Assembly (NCBI RefSeq): GCF_026151205.1 | Contig: NC_087074.1 | Span: 18,613,240-18,677,239 of the forward strand | DNA from: Bolinopsis microptera | Taxonomy: Eukaryota > Ctenophora > Tentaculata > Lobata > Bolinopsidae | Length of the DNA: 64,000 nt | Direction of reading: 5' to 3' | Shown: piece after piece, positions 23,401 through 34,793 of the stretch | How positions within the stretch are numbered: position 1 is the stretch's first letter | How the letters are laid out: each line of letters starts with the position of its first letter | Made by a program: the position numbers and the translations under genes | The notes under the pieces: generated by a model | The model's input: only the letters and a program-made list of their open reading frames with translations | Database searches by the model: none | Told to the model about the DNA's origin: nothing

Positions 23401-25156
23401 TGTGGGAGTGTGTGACGGTGCGGATGACTGTTTGGATGGGAGTGATGAGTTGTTGTGCCCTGCAGTCTCCTATCCTCAATGTGCTCCTGAAGCTTACGAC
23501 TGTGAAACTGATGAGACCCTTGAGGAGAGATGTATATTTGCTCCAAAGTGCGATAACAGCACTGCGCACCAGAGACATGTGTGTACTAACCAGCGGGACA
23601 TTATGCGCTGTAACCATGGAGACCCTTGCAGCGCAAATAACGGCGGATGCGCGCAAGTGTGTAACCCTCTCCCAGATAACACTAGACAGTGTTCCTGTTT
23701 CCTGGGTTATTATCTAGACAGTGACGGACGCACGTGTAAAGATATAGACGAGTGTAAAGATCCTAACACGTGTAGCCAGGTGTGTACTAATCTGAAGGGA
23801 AGTTACACGTGCAGTTGTATAGCAGGGTTTGTCAAGTGGGGAGGCGATGGCAGCAGCTGTAAACTTCAGTCAGGGCCCACTCAGGTACTGATATCCACCG
23901 AGTTCGATATGAGGATCTCATCTCCCACCTCTCTCACCAAGGTTACCTCCGGTGAACGAGCCTCCTTCAAATTCTCCTTCTACTCAGCAGAAATTGGTAA
24001 CTATTACTTCGTAGTGGGGATTGTGGACAACTACAAACTCTACAAGCTGGTGGACTCCCAAGAGGTGTTTGTAACGGAACTAGAGGGTCGTGTAGCTGAT
24101 CTGGAGTATAACCCACTCACTAATAACATAGTTTACTGCAACTCTTACTCAGTTAACATCCTGTCTCTTAACCGGACCCTCGCTTCCACCACCGTCTACA
24201 CAGACATTGTCCGGCCGGTACAAAAACTAGCTCTCAGTCCCCGGTCCGGACTCATATTCTACACCAGGAACTGGATGTTGGGAGTGATGAAGAGTGATGG
24301 ATCGGTTAGCAAGTACCTCGCAACAGATAACAGTGATATGAGGACCTACCAGTTTAAAGACGGCCGAGTAACGAGTATTTCAGTGGACGAGCCTGCTAAA
24401 AGAGTGTACTGGTACGACTCCGATCTCCAGCAACTCTCCTCCGCCTCCTACTCCGGTAGAAGAGTTAAAACAGTGCTCAGTAAACTAAAGCACGTGCAAC
24501 AGATCAGAGTGTTTGGGGACCACGTGATATACCACACAGGGAAGGATTTATGGAGTGTGGAGAAGAGAGGGAGGAGTGTGAGTGTGAGGAGAGAGTTCCT
24601 GTTACCTAGGTGCTCTCACATCAGTGTAGTGACCAAGTCTCCTGCTGTCTTAGACAAGTGCAGAGAGTGTGGTGTGTGTTTGATAGATGAGGGAGCTGGG
24701 CCAGCTTGCTACAGTAAACATGACAACACGTGTGAGTGTGTTAATGGTGGCAAGTGTAATGTCACTACTGGAGGGGAGATGGTGTGTGAGTGTCTTCCCG
24801 GTTACCATGGTGACACGTGTGATTTACTGAACAATGGGTCCAGGTCCCATTCTTTAATCGATATAGTAGTTGCGATAGTGGTGCTTCTTTTCGTATTAGC
24901 GTTGATAGCGCTGTGTTTCATATGTAAGCGAAGAAACTTACTGTCTAAGTTCAAAGACTTTTTAACAGGTAAACTGTTCAAAGTGCCTCCTTCAGTGAGG
25001 TACAGTAGGCATACCAGTTCAGTGACTACTAACAATAACAGTGTAGAGTATGGTATTTTCAATGAGGCCTGTGAGGAGTATGACTTAGAAGAAATGAACA
25101 CAGACCAGTGCCATCTTATGGAGGATAATTTAGAGGATCACGAGGATGTCATCTAG
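17427..25156 (+). CDS. LRP-like endocytic receptor, membrane-anchored C-terminal part (exons 11-16)
   Basis: Exons: 17427-17562, 17996-18138, 18256-20023, 20165-20314, 20572-20859, 21062-25156. Order: LA modules; EGF; second YWTD propeller ([13 protein letters not shown]); EGF; about seven LA modules, then more in exons 14-15; EGF and calcium-binding EGF (DTDEC); third propeller; EGF; about ten LA modules, several degenerate (one reads [13 protein letters not shown], lacking a cysteine); EGF pair (DIDEC); fourth propeller; EGF; a transmembrane segment ([20 protein letters not shown]); basic stop KRR; a tail of about 75 residues. The tail has no NPxY but has YGIF, a YxxPhi-type sorting signal. 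With exons 1-10 the protein would be about 2,700 residues, organised like LRP1/LRP2 but shorter. Two one-base frame breaks occur, near 18597-18612 and near 20304-20314. ATTAAA at 25387-25392 is a possible poly(A) signal. Confidence 0.85.
18597..18612 (+). other. One-base frame break in exon 13
   Basis: The frame entering from the LA and EGF modules runs into TAG shortly after YQHSPEIS. Shifting by one base here restores a propeller-like continuation ([20 protein letters not shown]) that runs on to [13 protein letters not shown]. The exon length is one base short of what the flanking splice phases need. A sequencing or assembly deletion or a real mutation is possible. Confidence 0.75.
20304..20314 (+). 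other. One-base frame break at the end of exon 14
   Basis: The last LA module reads [12 protein letters not shown] where the family requires an acidic GEDE, and the exon ends in phase 2 although the next exon (20572) must start in phase 0. A single missing G in gagagatgag would account for both the motif and the phase. Confidence 0.7.
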
Positions 25157-26348
25157 TCACTTATTTGTAATTAAATTAATTTATTATTTATTTTTCCTGG
25201 AGAAAACTCTAACTACTTTACGTAGTTGTAATGATAACTTTCAATTGTATTTGTTTATTACCGTCCACAAATGCGCGCTTTCTATGTACAGTTTAGTGTC
25301 TGACACAAATGCACTTTTTTTCTTGATTATTAATTTTAGGTTTTTAGGTTGTCTAGGTAAATATGGTCGCCAAGTTTCTTCCATTTATTAAACACAGTTG
25401 TCTAACACAATTTAGCCCAGTAAATGGGATTTTGCCGTGTTTGTTTACTTTCGAAGCCAACCAACCTATCCAGAAACCCAATTGATTGAATGTCCTTTTT
25501 CAAACTTTTTGAATCAGACACAAAGCACACATTTCAAAGCTGATTTATGGTAAAGGTAAATTTATTTCCTCAAGTTACTAATTGAGTAATTGAAGGTTGG
25601 CTTCGATCGTTAAGTTGGTTGTTTGTTATATTGGCTGGATTCGCTATTTTTATATTTGTCAGGATTTTCAATTAACTTGATGCTTTTGAATACAATTTCT
25701 CATTTGTTTGACAAACTCTAAAATGAAAGTATTACTATTAGAAGGATTTGCTCTGATAGGGGTAGGGTTTTCAAATATTTAAGTACTCTGTATTTGTTCA
25801 TGAATATCAACAAATACTTGCAGCCCGTAGTGTGCCTATCAACCCTGCAAAGTTTGATAGGGGTCGTATACATATTACGTAATCATCATTTTTTGGGACA
25901 TTTTTACCCCCCCCCCCCCCCCCCCCCCCTCAGCTGATTACTTAATATGTGGACGACCCCGTTCTGTCAGTGTCCAGATGGTTTTGGGATAAGAAATACA
26001 GCGAGCAAACTCACGCCCGGCCCAGCAGACACGTGTGATGGCCGAGACGGCTCCGGCGCCATAATTAATAGCATGCTGTCCGCGCAGGTCGTGCGCGCGC
26101 GCGCCTATAATGTGGCGTAGAGCGCGAAGCTCTCTACATCTAAAGACATTTCTTGCTAGTAGTTTGGCGCCAATGGTTCTCCCAGATAATGTTTACTCTC
26201 CAAGACGCCGATGCAGCTCAATCAATTTGACAGTTTAAGTAACATCTTAAAGACAGCTATCTTTTAGCTTCGGTTGAAAATAAAGCAATACATTTTCTCA
26301 GTAAACCCAAATATACCTTAATAAGTTAATTAAAAACATGAACTTGAA
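25157..26348. other. Intergenic region between convergent LRP and CTU2 genes
   Basis: AT-rich, holding the 3' ends of two convergent genes, a fold-back with a poly-C core (25860-25960) and a short GC-rich stretch around 26030-26110 with an alternating GC run (gtgcgcgcgcgcgcc). No gene is visible. Confidence 0.5.
25860..25960. mobile_element. Small fold-back element with a poly-C core
   Basis: Positions 25860-25885 and 25935-25960 are inverted repeats of 26 bp with three mismatches (end GGGGTCGT..ACATATTA). Between them lies a run of 23 cytosines (25907-25929). The GGGGTCGTCCA-type end resembles MITE termini seen in invertebrate genomes, from memory; no clear target duplication is present. 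Confidence 0.6.
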
Positions 26349-28012
26349 CTAATCAATCAGAAACTCGTCTAATATCTCCTTGGTATTTGCTCGCCGAGAA
26401 ATAAGTCCCCTGACACTCTCGTGGCTCTCGCTGACAGCAATCTGACAGCCAGAACAGAGCCCTTCCTCTAGCCCTAACAGAGTCAGATCCTGAACAACAT
26501 CTCCACTTTGTGGCAATGGTAAGAAGCAAACGTCACAGTTAGCACCAGCGTTAGACACAGTCTGTAACTTGGCACCAGTTTTCATGACAGTGCTGACAGT
26601 AGAAGGGAAGTTAGCTTGTAATCCCGATATAAAGGTGTCTGTGAGCCTGCTCATACTGCCTACTATTGGATCTGATAGAGTTGAGTGAGATATAATGGTT
26701 ATTGGAGTTATTGCTAGGCGACGGAGATAAAATGCGCATTCTTTTGGTGTAAATTCTCTCATAGAGTTAATGAAGGTAAGACCAGGAAGTCTTGTATCTA
26801 GATATTGTGTTTCGTTAGGCACATATAGACCTCTCCCCACAGATACAGTGTTCAGTAGCCTGGCTGCTAAGTCTGTAGAAACTTCTGACATCATCACTTT
26901 GGTAGACTTTAATATCTCAGCAAAAGTAGATAATATTTGAAGATGGAGAGATCGATGAATATCTTCTTTCGCAGATGAGGTTTTTATCTTCTGAAAAGAA
27001 GATCTGGCAGCTTCAGAAAGCCCGTCAAAATCAGTGTCCATTTCCTTCAAATCAACAACTGCCCTTGTAGCATTGTCCTCGCAAAACTGCCTGCATCTTT
27101 CTTGGTAATTCTCCAGAAAAATCAGTTCAAATGGAATGACAAAAGTTTGTTTGGGCATGTCAGGAACTTTTTCAATAATTCGAAGAATGGCAGGAACTGG
27201 ACTTTCTGCCATATCGAACAAGCAGCTATCATCAATAATCAGTATCTTTGGGAATGCAGTTATCTTCTTGTGCGACGTTTTATCGTATCCAGTCGCCATA
27301 AGATTTAACATGGCCAGGGAGGAGACGTTACCAGACACATTCAGAAGAACTGTTTCACCAGGATACAGAATCTTTGTCTTGCCAAGACCCTGGATGAAAA
27401 GCAATTAGATTGATAGAATGTTGGGGCTATGCAATATAATGACCACCAAATACCTCAGATAATTCCATATATGGTATAATAGGGCGGAATATAACTTATT
27501 ATATTACGCTAAACTATTCTCGTCTCTCTCAAGCATGTCAAGTCATAATGGACTTATATATAACTTATATATTGTAACTTTATTATATAAATAAAAATAT
27601 GAGAGTTCATCTAATCTGTTGACGGATTGTTTCATAACGGTATCCTAGCAACAAGGATCAAACTTTCCCAGGTTACATGTAACAAATAAATTAATAACTA
27701 GTATTTAAGGTATCAGTAACTGAATCTTTAGATTTTGAGATCCTTTATGCTCTAAAGCAATGTATAAATGTCGAGTGTTATTATTCTTATTTATAAATAC
27801 TGCAACTCCAAAAGTCTAACCTGTCTAAATTTGTGAACAAGATGATGATCAAAACAAGGACCGCAGAAGGGGTCCCCGTGTCTGATAAGAACAAAAGGAA
27901 GCCCAGTTTTACACTTAAAACAAACATCTGTTCGTTTGTTTGTTTTGCTCTTTATCATCACACTCTCCGTTCCACATGAGTTGGCGGCGCCAAAACTGGC
28001 TGTACTACACAT
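26349..28012 (-). CDS. CTU2: Cytoplasmic tRNA 2-thiolation protein 2
   Basis: Two exons, 27821-28012 and 26349-27389, joined in phase 0, giving 410 residues (human CTU2 is about 515). CTU2/Ncs2 pairs with CTU1/Ncs6 to thiolate the wobble uridine (mcm5s2U34) of cytosolic Lys, Gln and Glu tRNAs, with sulfur from the URM1 pathway. Visible support: N-terminal zinc-type pairs (CFKC near 31-34, FCGPC near 50-53); the family hallmark LVHKFR at the exon junction; then LYPGETVLLNVSGNVSS, where the catalytic PP-loop SGG is degenerate (SGN), as expected for the non-catalytic CTU2 subunit; C-terminal CDVC and CSGC pairs; an end in ILDEFLID like the family's C terminus. The start is the only ATG ahead of the zinc motif and lies outside the repeats. 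No regulatory site is evident. Confidence 0.9.
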
Positions 28013-29425
28013 GGTTAACTAAAGTGGGGTAAAGCAAGGGTTAGTGTTATCAGCATGATAGTGTCATAATTATATAATTTATATTATTGTACGTCAATTT
28101 GTAAGCATGTTCAATACATTACATAAATTAGTATAATATACTGTATATAGAAATATAAGATTTATTGTGGTTGTTCGATGCTATTTCCAAAACATCATGG
28201 TTATTATTATTTTGGAAGGCATTTTCTATTTAGTTCCGCGAGAAGCTGCTGTATTAACTCAGACCAGGTTTTGTAAGACATGACACTGTCACTCAACTCC
28301 ACATGAAATATAACGGTGAGGATATGTAACGGGGCGAGGAGCACATGTAATGTACCGGGGCGAGGAGACCATGTAATGTAACGATGTTACTGAAACCCAA
28401 TTAATAAAGTAAATACCATCTCCAGTTACCTGACTAGACTGTAAGTAACAGTGTAGTGAGATGTTAGCTGATACATTGTCCCACTCAGGCCCAGAAAGGC
28501 GGCAGATCAGCAGATAATCTGCGAGGAAATTCTGACATTTTTAGGAGCATAAGAAAATGTTTAGGTAAGAAACATTGAACTGGGAGGAAATTTAAAACTT
28601 TCTGGATGTGGGCTCAGGTCCGACATTGTTACTTGAGTGGGCCGGCTAACATCTGCTTACCTGTAGATGTAGCAGGTTTAAAACAACTACACGCTTACAG
28701 TACATATTAATATTAAGTTTTGTTTTACAGTGCATGTTGAATTATATAAACTAAACTTTTAAAACTTTTACTTATTATAAACAATATACAATTTTTTACT
28801 GTTTACTTAACAATGTAGCACACTGATAAAATACGACCTGGAATTTCAATAAAAAGGAAATAGATTTGCCAAACCTAGAAGAGTAGAAAAATCTTATGAA
28901 TACCCCAGCAATGGCTGGAAGGCCATAAAATTTAGATCGGCCTCACGTCAACTGGAAATCTTTTGAACGTAAAATACGATTTAAAATTTGCTCCATGCTA
29001 GAAATTGAAAGATATACCCACCGTACCTATCATTGTAACTGATATTGCGATATCGGTATTATACATTTATAACTGTTATGTAATTTTAGAATAATAACAA
29101 TAGAAAAAGTGATAATAGTAGAAGAGAGTATCTTGGAGAGGAGTAGTTGGTGAACACACAACTCAATGCGATGTATTATTTGCAGTGTGCATTATAGTAC
29201 AGAATAAGTAATTAAAACTACATTTCAATGTGCATGTTGATAAAGTTGTTGTAATGAACAAGTCAGACACTTTGGAGTCTCCGTGTTGGAACATTCGAGA
29301 CCCTTAAATCAGTTTATACTTAGAAACCATCGTCCAACTCTTCTTGTAGAGAGTTTCCCTAGCCATAACAAAAGGTATTTGAAACGTGTGAATACAATTT
29401 CCCCTCCACTCGGTGCTATAAACCT
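28013..29425. other. Intergenic region upstream of CTU2
   Basis: AT-rich. It contains a short duplicated segment at about 28325-28380 (two copies of cggggcgaggag..catgtaatgtaac) and no convincing coding exon. The CTU2 promoter should lie in the first few hundred bases, but no core element is distinct. Confidence 0.4.
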
Positions 29426-29428
29426 ACT

Positions 29429-29751
29429 TCTCCCTCTCCCTCTCCCTCTCCCTCTCCCTCTCCCTCTCCCTCTCCCTCTCCCTCTCCCTCTCCCTCTCCC
29501 TCTCCCTCTCCCTCTCCCTCTCCCTCTCCCTCTCCCTCTCCCTCTCCCTCTCCCTCTCCCTCTCCCTCTCCCTCTCCCTCTCCCTCTCCCTCTCCCTCTC
29601 CCTCTCCCTCTCCCTCTCCCTCTCCCTCTCCCTCTCCCTCTCCCTCTCCCTCTCCCTCTCCCTCTCCCTCTCCCTCTCCCTCTCCCTCTCCCTCTCCCTC
29701 TCCCTCTCCCTCTCCCCTCTCCCTCTCCCCTCTCCCTCTCCCCTCTCCCCT
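29429..29751. repeat. (CCCTCT)n microsatellite, about 320 bp
   Basis: An almost perfect hexanucleotide array of ctccct on the plus strand, becoming irregular at the right end (cccctctccctctcccctct). Long open frames on both strands across it (Leu-Pro, Arg-Gly or Arg-Glu repeats) are artefacts of the repeat. Confidence 0.97.
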
Positions 29752-31200
29752 CCAATAACCCTCACTAAGGGTTACACTAAGTAGTATACACAGAGTAGCG
29801 AACTACTTTACATAGCTGCCAGGTTGTGTTGCTTGCTATGTAATATTCAGTGATTATATGTACACTGATCCCACTGAATATCTGTAGTGTAAGTAATATA
29901 TCAGTTTATTGGAACTACCGTCACAACTATTTACAGCATGCTTTACTTGGAGCACTATTAACCGGGATCGCCAGTATAATTCTGGGTTGTTGCCAGGTTA
30001 AAAGTGGGTCACTGCAGAATAGCAGGATATCTCACTATTCATTAATTAATAGTTAGCCACAGTCTTTATATTCAGACAATTAATTAAGAGTAGTAATCTT
30101 ACTCAAAACGTGACGAGACGGCAATAAATTATTATTAGGAGTTATCACATCATTGGACAATGGACGGTGGTTAAATTGTTCTAAGTTTAATTTATTTAAT
30201 CCAGCGAGACAACTTGTGATTGTGTTACATCGTGATTTAGTGGTATTCGAGTTATTTACTAGATCAAAGAACAATATAATAAGTTAGAACTATATACATA
30301 ATTATATGCTACACAAAACATTTTACAAGTTTCTACTTGTAATTGTGTAGTGCTCTGAAGTTAAAAGTACACAATCTCACCTCATGTGTTCAATAAGTTC
30401 CAGGTTCCAAGTGGTGACCTTATGTTTCTCTTATCTCGTACGAATTACAGAGTGTGAAAATTCAATTTGAAAACTTTAATCTTGGTAAGAATGATGTTAC
30501 GTTAGTTATTACAATGTGATAATAATAAAGAAATGTAATCACACTTGTATCTAGCTGCTAGGTCATAGGTGCAGCATCTACTATTGCATTGAGAAATATT
30601 TCCTTATATGATATTATATCATACTAATTATAATGGAGCTAAGGGTTCAAGCAGCGAAGCATATCTTCATTAACATGGGTTTCCGCAGCTTAATGTAAAA
30701 TAACATCATATAATGAGGGCAATTCACCTCAGTCATGAAGTAGGAGCAAAGTTTACACTACTTTGGACACAATCTAAACTTAGAAGTTAGGAAACATGAT
30801 ATTTTGAAACAAACTCTATTGAAAGTAGTGGAGAATGATAATTATTACAAGGCTAAATTGCATTAAATTTAATTTGACTATATTTCCGGCGTTGTTATGT
30901 TTTTCCTCCCAGCTCCCGTAGTAACAACATAATATTCAACATAATATCTCCTAAAATTGGGCGTAATCTTGTGTCTGTCAACTTCCACATTGAACCACTG
31001 GTTAAGAAGACTGAATTTGGAATAAGGACTAAAAACTTTTTGTAAATTTTATAGTGATCTACAGAGATTTTAATTAGAAATCTCATGTCTAGTGTTAACT
31101 GGTAAGTCAGACGTTATTTTAAATAAAAATACAGCACCCCCGGGCCCCAGTAAATTAGTAGATTAATAGAGGCGTGTTCGGGTATTTGTGAAGATGATGT
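29752..31200. other. AT-rich intergenic sequence
   Basis: No gene or long repeat recognised. Short open frames (for example minus strand 30895-31086) have no features of real proteins. Confidence 0.35.
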
Positions 31201-31226
31201 AAGGTTTGTTGAATATGAGCTGATAT

Positions 31227-31396
31227 CACGTGATCTGAGAGACACTCTCCTCACGTGACCAGAGAACCACGTGTCACGTGACCAGAGAACCACGTGTCAC
31301 GTGACCAGAGAACCACGTGTCACGTGACCAGAGAACCACGTGTCACGTGACCTGAGAACCACGTGACCTGAGAACCACGTGACCTGAGAACCACGT
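31227..31396. repeat. CACGTG-dense tandem array
   Basis: Thirteen CACGTG hexamers in 170 bp. Most come from a 23-bp unit that combines CACGTGACCAGAGAAC and CACGTGT, then a shorter unit (cacgtgacctgagaac). CACGTG is the canonical E-box for bHLH factors such as MYC/MAX, USF and MITF/TFE. It lies about 400 bp past the 3' end of NOC4L and 3.2 kb upstream of CTU2. Confidence 0.9.
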
Positions 31397-31827
31397 GATA
31401 GCACTCTCTTAACCCACCTAACCACACAGAACCAGGTAATCTAATATACTACAAGTGGTTCTAATACACAGTGTACAGTGAAATGTGTGTAATTATATTT
31501 GTGTTGTCTGTTGCTCCAGGGTTCATTAAATTTCCACCACCAGTCCACCCTGTACTCTTTCAGAGAGCAAATATTTCTCTATTTTTTCACGCTTAAACTT
31601 ATTAGCTGGGTGGAAAGACTTTTTGTATTGTTCATAAAAGCGATGGAATATTCTAGATCCTAGTTCCTACCTTTGTTGAGAATTTATTAGAATCAATATT
31701 AAACGCAATGTTTGTGGTTAGAATTTTAGAATATTCTAAAAAATATCGATGCAGACCGTCAATAATTTAAAAACAGAGATAAAGTTCAATAAGTTAATAA
31801 TAAGTAATTCAACCCTATAAATCTAAA

Positions 31828-33390
31828 TTAAAAAGTAAAGATGTCAGCATATTCTGATTGGTTAAAAGTAAGTGGTTCAGTAAACTCTAAAGGAGGATCC
31901 TTACTCCACATCTTCAAATACTCCTTAAACAAGCCATCATACCCCTTCTCCAAACCTAACCCCACTAAAATCTCATCAGTAGGTTTCCTCAGAGTTTTAA
32001 CAGTAGTAGCAATACCCGGACAGTAATGTTCAGCCAGCACCTCTAACTCCCAGAGTGATGACTGCAGAGCGTTGCACTGCGCAGGGTCCTGTTCAGCAGG
32101 AAGGAAGGGGTCCTCTCTTACAGCAGCGTGGTCAGGTCCCCTGTGTACCAGTCTCTTAACACTGGGGTGTAGCTTAATCAGGTTAGTTATTACCCTCACC
32201 ACTATAACTATCACGTGGGGAGGCGCTTGTAGGGAGTTGTGCGCGAGACGTTTAGCGAACGCTGCGACCAAGTACGCGGGGAGGAGGGGTGACTTTAGGA
32301 ATGTGTCCAACATTGAGATGAACCTGGTGACATAGGGGGCGTGGAGCAAGTCAGCTGTCAGCATTCTGTAGAGTTTTGGATAGAAGGAAGGGTAGTCTAG
32401 ATTATACTCTGTTATCAAGATAAACAGACTGTTGAGAGCGAGCAGACTAGTTGTACCTCCCAGATCGTACGAGTCCACCAGGAAGTCGATAAGAAGTTTG
32501 GGATTCTGCATGTGAGGTATCACTTTCTCGTGAAGACTGGAGAGGATTGTGTGATACAACTCCTTGGATTTGGGCATCTTTAGAAACTGGATCCAAGTGG
32601 AATTATAAGCTTTACAAATGTGGAATATTGTTTTAGAAGCATCTGTTTTACGTTTCTTTTCCGTGTGCTCAGATGATGTGAATTCTGAGATATCAACTGA
32701 GGACAACAACTGATAAACAAACGGAGACATGTCTACATGAGTTTCTGCAGAATGTTTCTTTGAAAATCTCTCAATCCCTCTTAAAGTAGCATACTTCCAA
32801 TCTAAATCAGACACCTCATTCGAGAGCCGTGTTACTAACTCTGACTGTTTGGAGATAAGAATGTGCTCAATAAACACACCGGCTCTGTCACGTGACAGCT
32901 TCACAAACACAGTCTCAGCACTTAGAAAGGAGAGAGAAGTGGCGTAGGCTGACTCCAGTATTTCAGGAGATAGTGAGTTTATTTTAGAGCAGATAGCACA
33001 GAACACCTCGTTGTAAGTGTCTCTCATCCAGTCTCTGTACTCGGATACTTCTTTCTCTTCTGTTTCTTTTGTGTCTCCTTTTACGTCGAACATCCACGAG
33101 TTTGTCAGCAACTTATCGTATATCTGAAAAGGGTTGTTGAGAAAATGATGGCCAACAAGGTGAGTTGCTAATACAATAAATTCGTACCTACTATTATACG
33201 ACACGTACAGGAAGAAAGAACGAACCTTTTTAAGAGATGAGATGGCAGCCAAGGTGAGAATCTCAGAGTTCTGCTCCTCGGTGACCAGGTCCAGTACTGT
33301 GGATATCTCATTCGTGTAACTCACATCTGTTAGAATCTTACCCGTCAGAGTTGACAACTTCTCTATTGTCATTTTATTTAACTCCACCAT
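31828..33390 (-). CDS. NOC4L: Nucleolar complex protein 4 homolog
   Basis: Uninterrupted 520-residue frame; the human protein is 516. Noc4 forms a complex with Nop14 in the nucleolus and is needed for maturation and export of the 40S ribosomal subunit. Visible support: the conserved C-terminal CBF/Noc domain from roughly residue 270 onward, with the recognisable block LNSLFILITEYNLDYPSFYP followed by KLYRMLTADLLHAPYVTRF, then LPAYLVAAFAKRLAHNSL, and the family-typical DPAQCNALQSSLWELEVL near the end. The lack of introns contrasts with the multi-exon receptor and could mean an old retrocopy or simple intron loss; no poly-A tail or target duplication marks a recent retrocopy, and the frame is intact. 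The start is the first ATG of the frame and gives a family-like length. Confidence 0.92.
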   Translation of the reverse strand: MVELNKMTIEKLSTLTGKILTDVSYTNEISTVLDLVTEEQNSEILTLAAISSLKKVRSFFLYVSYNSRYEFIVLATHLVGHHFLNNPFQIYDKLLTNSWMFDVKGDTKETEEKEVSEYRDWMRDTYNEVFCAICSKINSLSPEILESAYATSLSFLSAETVFVKLSRDRAGVFIEHILISKQSELVTRLSNEVSDLDWKYATLRGIERFSKKHSAETHVDMSPFVYQLLSSVDISEFTSSEHTEKKRKTDASKTIFHICKAYNSTWIQFLKMPKSKELYHTILSSLHEKVIPHMQNPKLLIDFLVDSYDLGGTTSLLALNSLFILITEYNLDYPSFYPKLYRMLTADLLHAPYVTRFISMLDTFLKSPLLPAYLVAAFAKRLAHNSLQAPPHVIVIVVRVITNLIKLHPSVKRLVHRGPDHAAVREDPFLPAEQDPAQCNALQSSLWELEVLAEHYCPGIATTVKTLRKPTDEILVGLGLEKGYDGLFKEYLKMWSKDPPLEFTEPLTFNQSEYADIFTF

Positions 33391-34793
33391 ACCTGTCTAT
33401 ATGTAATCTATAGTAGCGAGTTAATATAATAAATTAAATTTATTAAAAAATTAAATTAAAAGTTTAGCAACACAGTGTGCCAGTGTAAAGAATTATTTAA
33501 TGAAATCTTATACACGTTGTACGAGCAGATTGAAAATTTAAATTATATGAAATCTGATACTTTCGATCTTCAGCAATGAAACGAGTTAGAGTTAAAGTTA
33601 TCACGAAAATTACGGTAACAAATCGAACATATAAATAATAAGTTTTACTATGAAAAGTAAGCACGTTTGTGTTTATTTGCAATTATTATTATATAACATA
33701 ATATATCTCATTAAATAAATCTTCATAGTTCATACTAATTAGTTTAATCTACTTGATAATTAGAGTTATTCGAATATGTTGCAATGTACTGTAACGTAAG
33801 GTCCAGCTTACTTTGAGAACTTTAAAAATAGGTTGGTAAGTTAATTAAATGAAAGTTTATTTAAAACAATGTAACATATTTTAATAAAATTAAGGTTACA
33901 TGTAATGTGATATGGTATCAATAAAGTTAGTCAATATCGAAAAGCGTTGTACAATTATACACTGTGATACTCAAAATAAACGTTTCTAATTTTCTATGCT
34001 CTGGTTCTAATTTTATATAAATCCCTGTAAAAATTAAACAACAAATAATTCGTAGCTGTCAAGTTACACCATGTTTCACTTGAAAGTAAGTATTACGTTA
34101 GATTTAAGGTATTTTCTATAAACAGAACCTTGTTATCTGAACCCAAGATCTGAATTATTTCAAACTAAGTCTCCACAAAATCGTGACATTGTCACCTCAT
34201 ATAATTTATAACATATCGTACTTGTGTGTTGCAGGGTAGCAAATCAAAATTAGTTTGTGCTAGGTAATCAGGAATGAGTCAAAATAAATCTGAAAGTTTA
34301 TATTATTATGTTTAATAAAACAAAAAACGAGTACAAAAATAAAATATTTGCCCATGCTCTGTGCGACAATCTGATAAAATCAACCAACAACTTATAAATT
34401 ATTTTGCAAACACGTGACATTTCTCCAATTTTGTTCAAGTAACCAAGAATTGCAGGGTTTCTCTCTGTCTGTTTGCTCTAACATTATGTTAATAGCAACA
34501 CGATTGGTTGCAACAGAATTGGTCCAGCCGCACAAGGATTTCAAACAAAACTTGAGAAACTTTTCAAATAAATAACACATACATTTCTTGTCAGACAATA
34601 TGAAACACCAACTGATTTATCAAATTTAATTAAGCATCTTTTGCAACCTCAACCACCACATTCCAGGAAAAACAGGCTCTGTCTCACACTCAGACTAATT
34701 TACAAGTTTGCTCAAATAGACTTATACTTCCTGAAACCTTGTAGTGTACTGTAGAACTGTAAAAGTGTAAACATAGAACTATACTATACTATA
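33391..34793. other. AT-rich intergenic sequence between NOC4L and the LD-motif gene
   Basis: Very AT-rich, without convincing exons. It should contain the NOC4L promoter just beyond 33390; no core element is distinctive. Confidence 0.4.

Noticed and set aside
28460-28650. Apparent inverted similarity (gatgttagc...cccactca)
   Set aside because: Matches are short and interrupted; not distinguishable from chance.
29283-29768. Long open frames on both strands over the (CCCTCT)n tract
   Set aside because: A hexanucleotide repeat with no stop codons; translations are pure Leu-Pro, Arg-Gly or Arg-Glu repeats.
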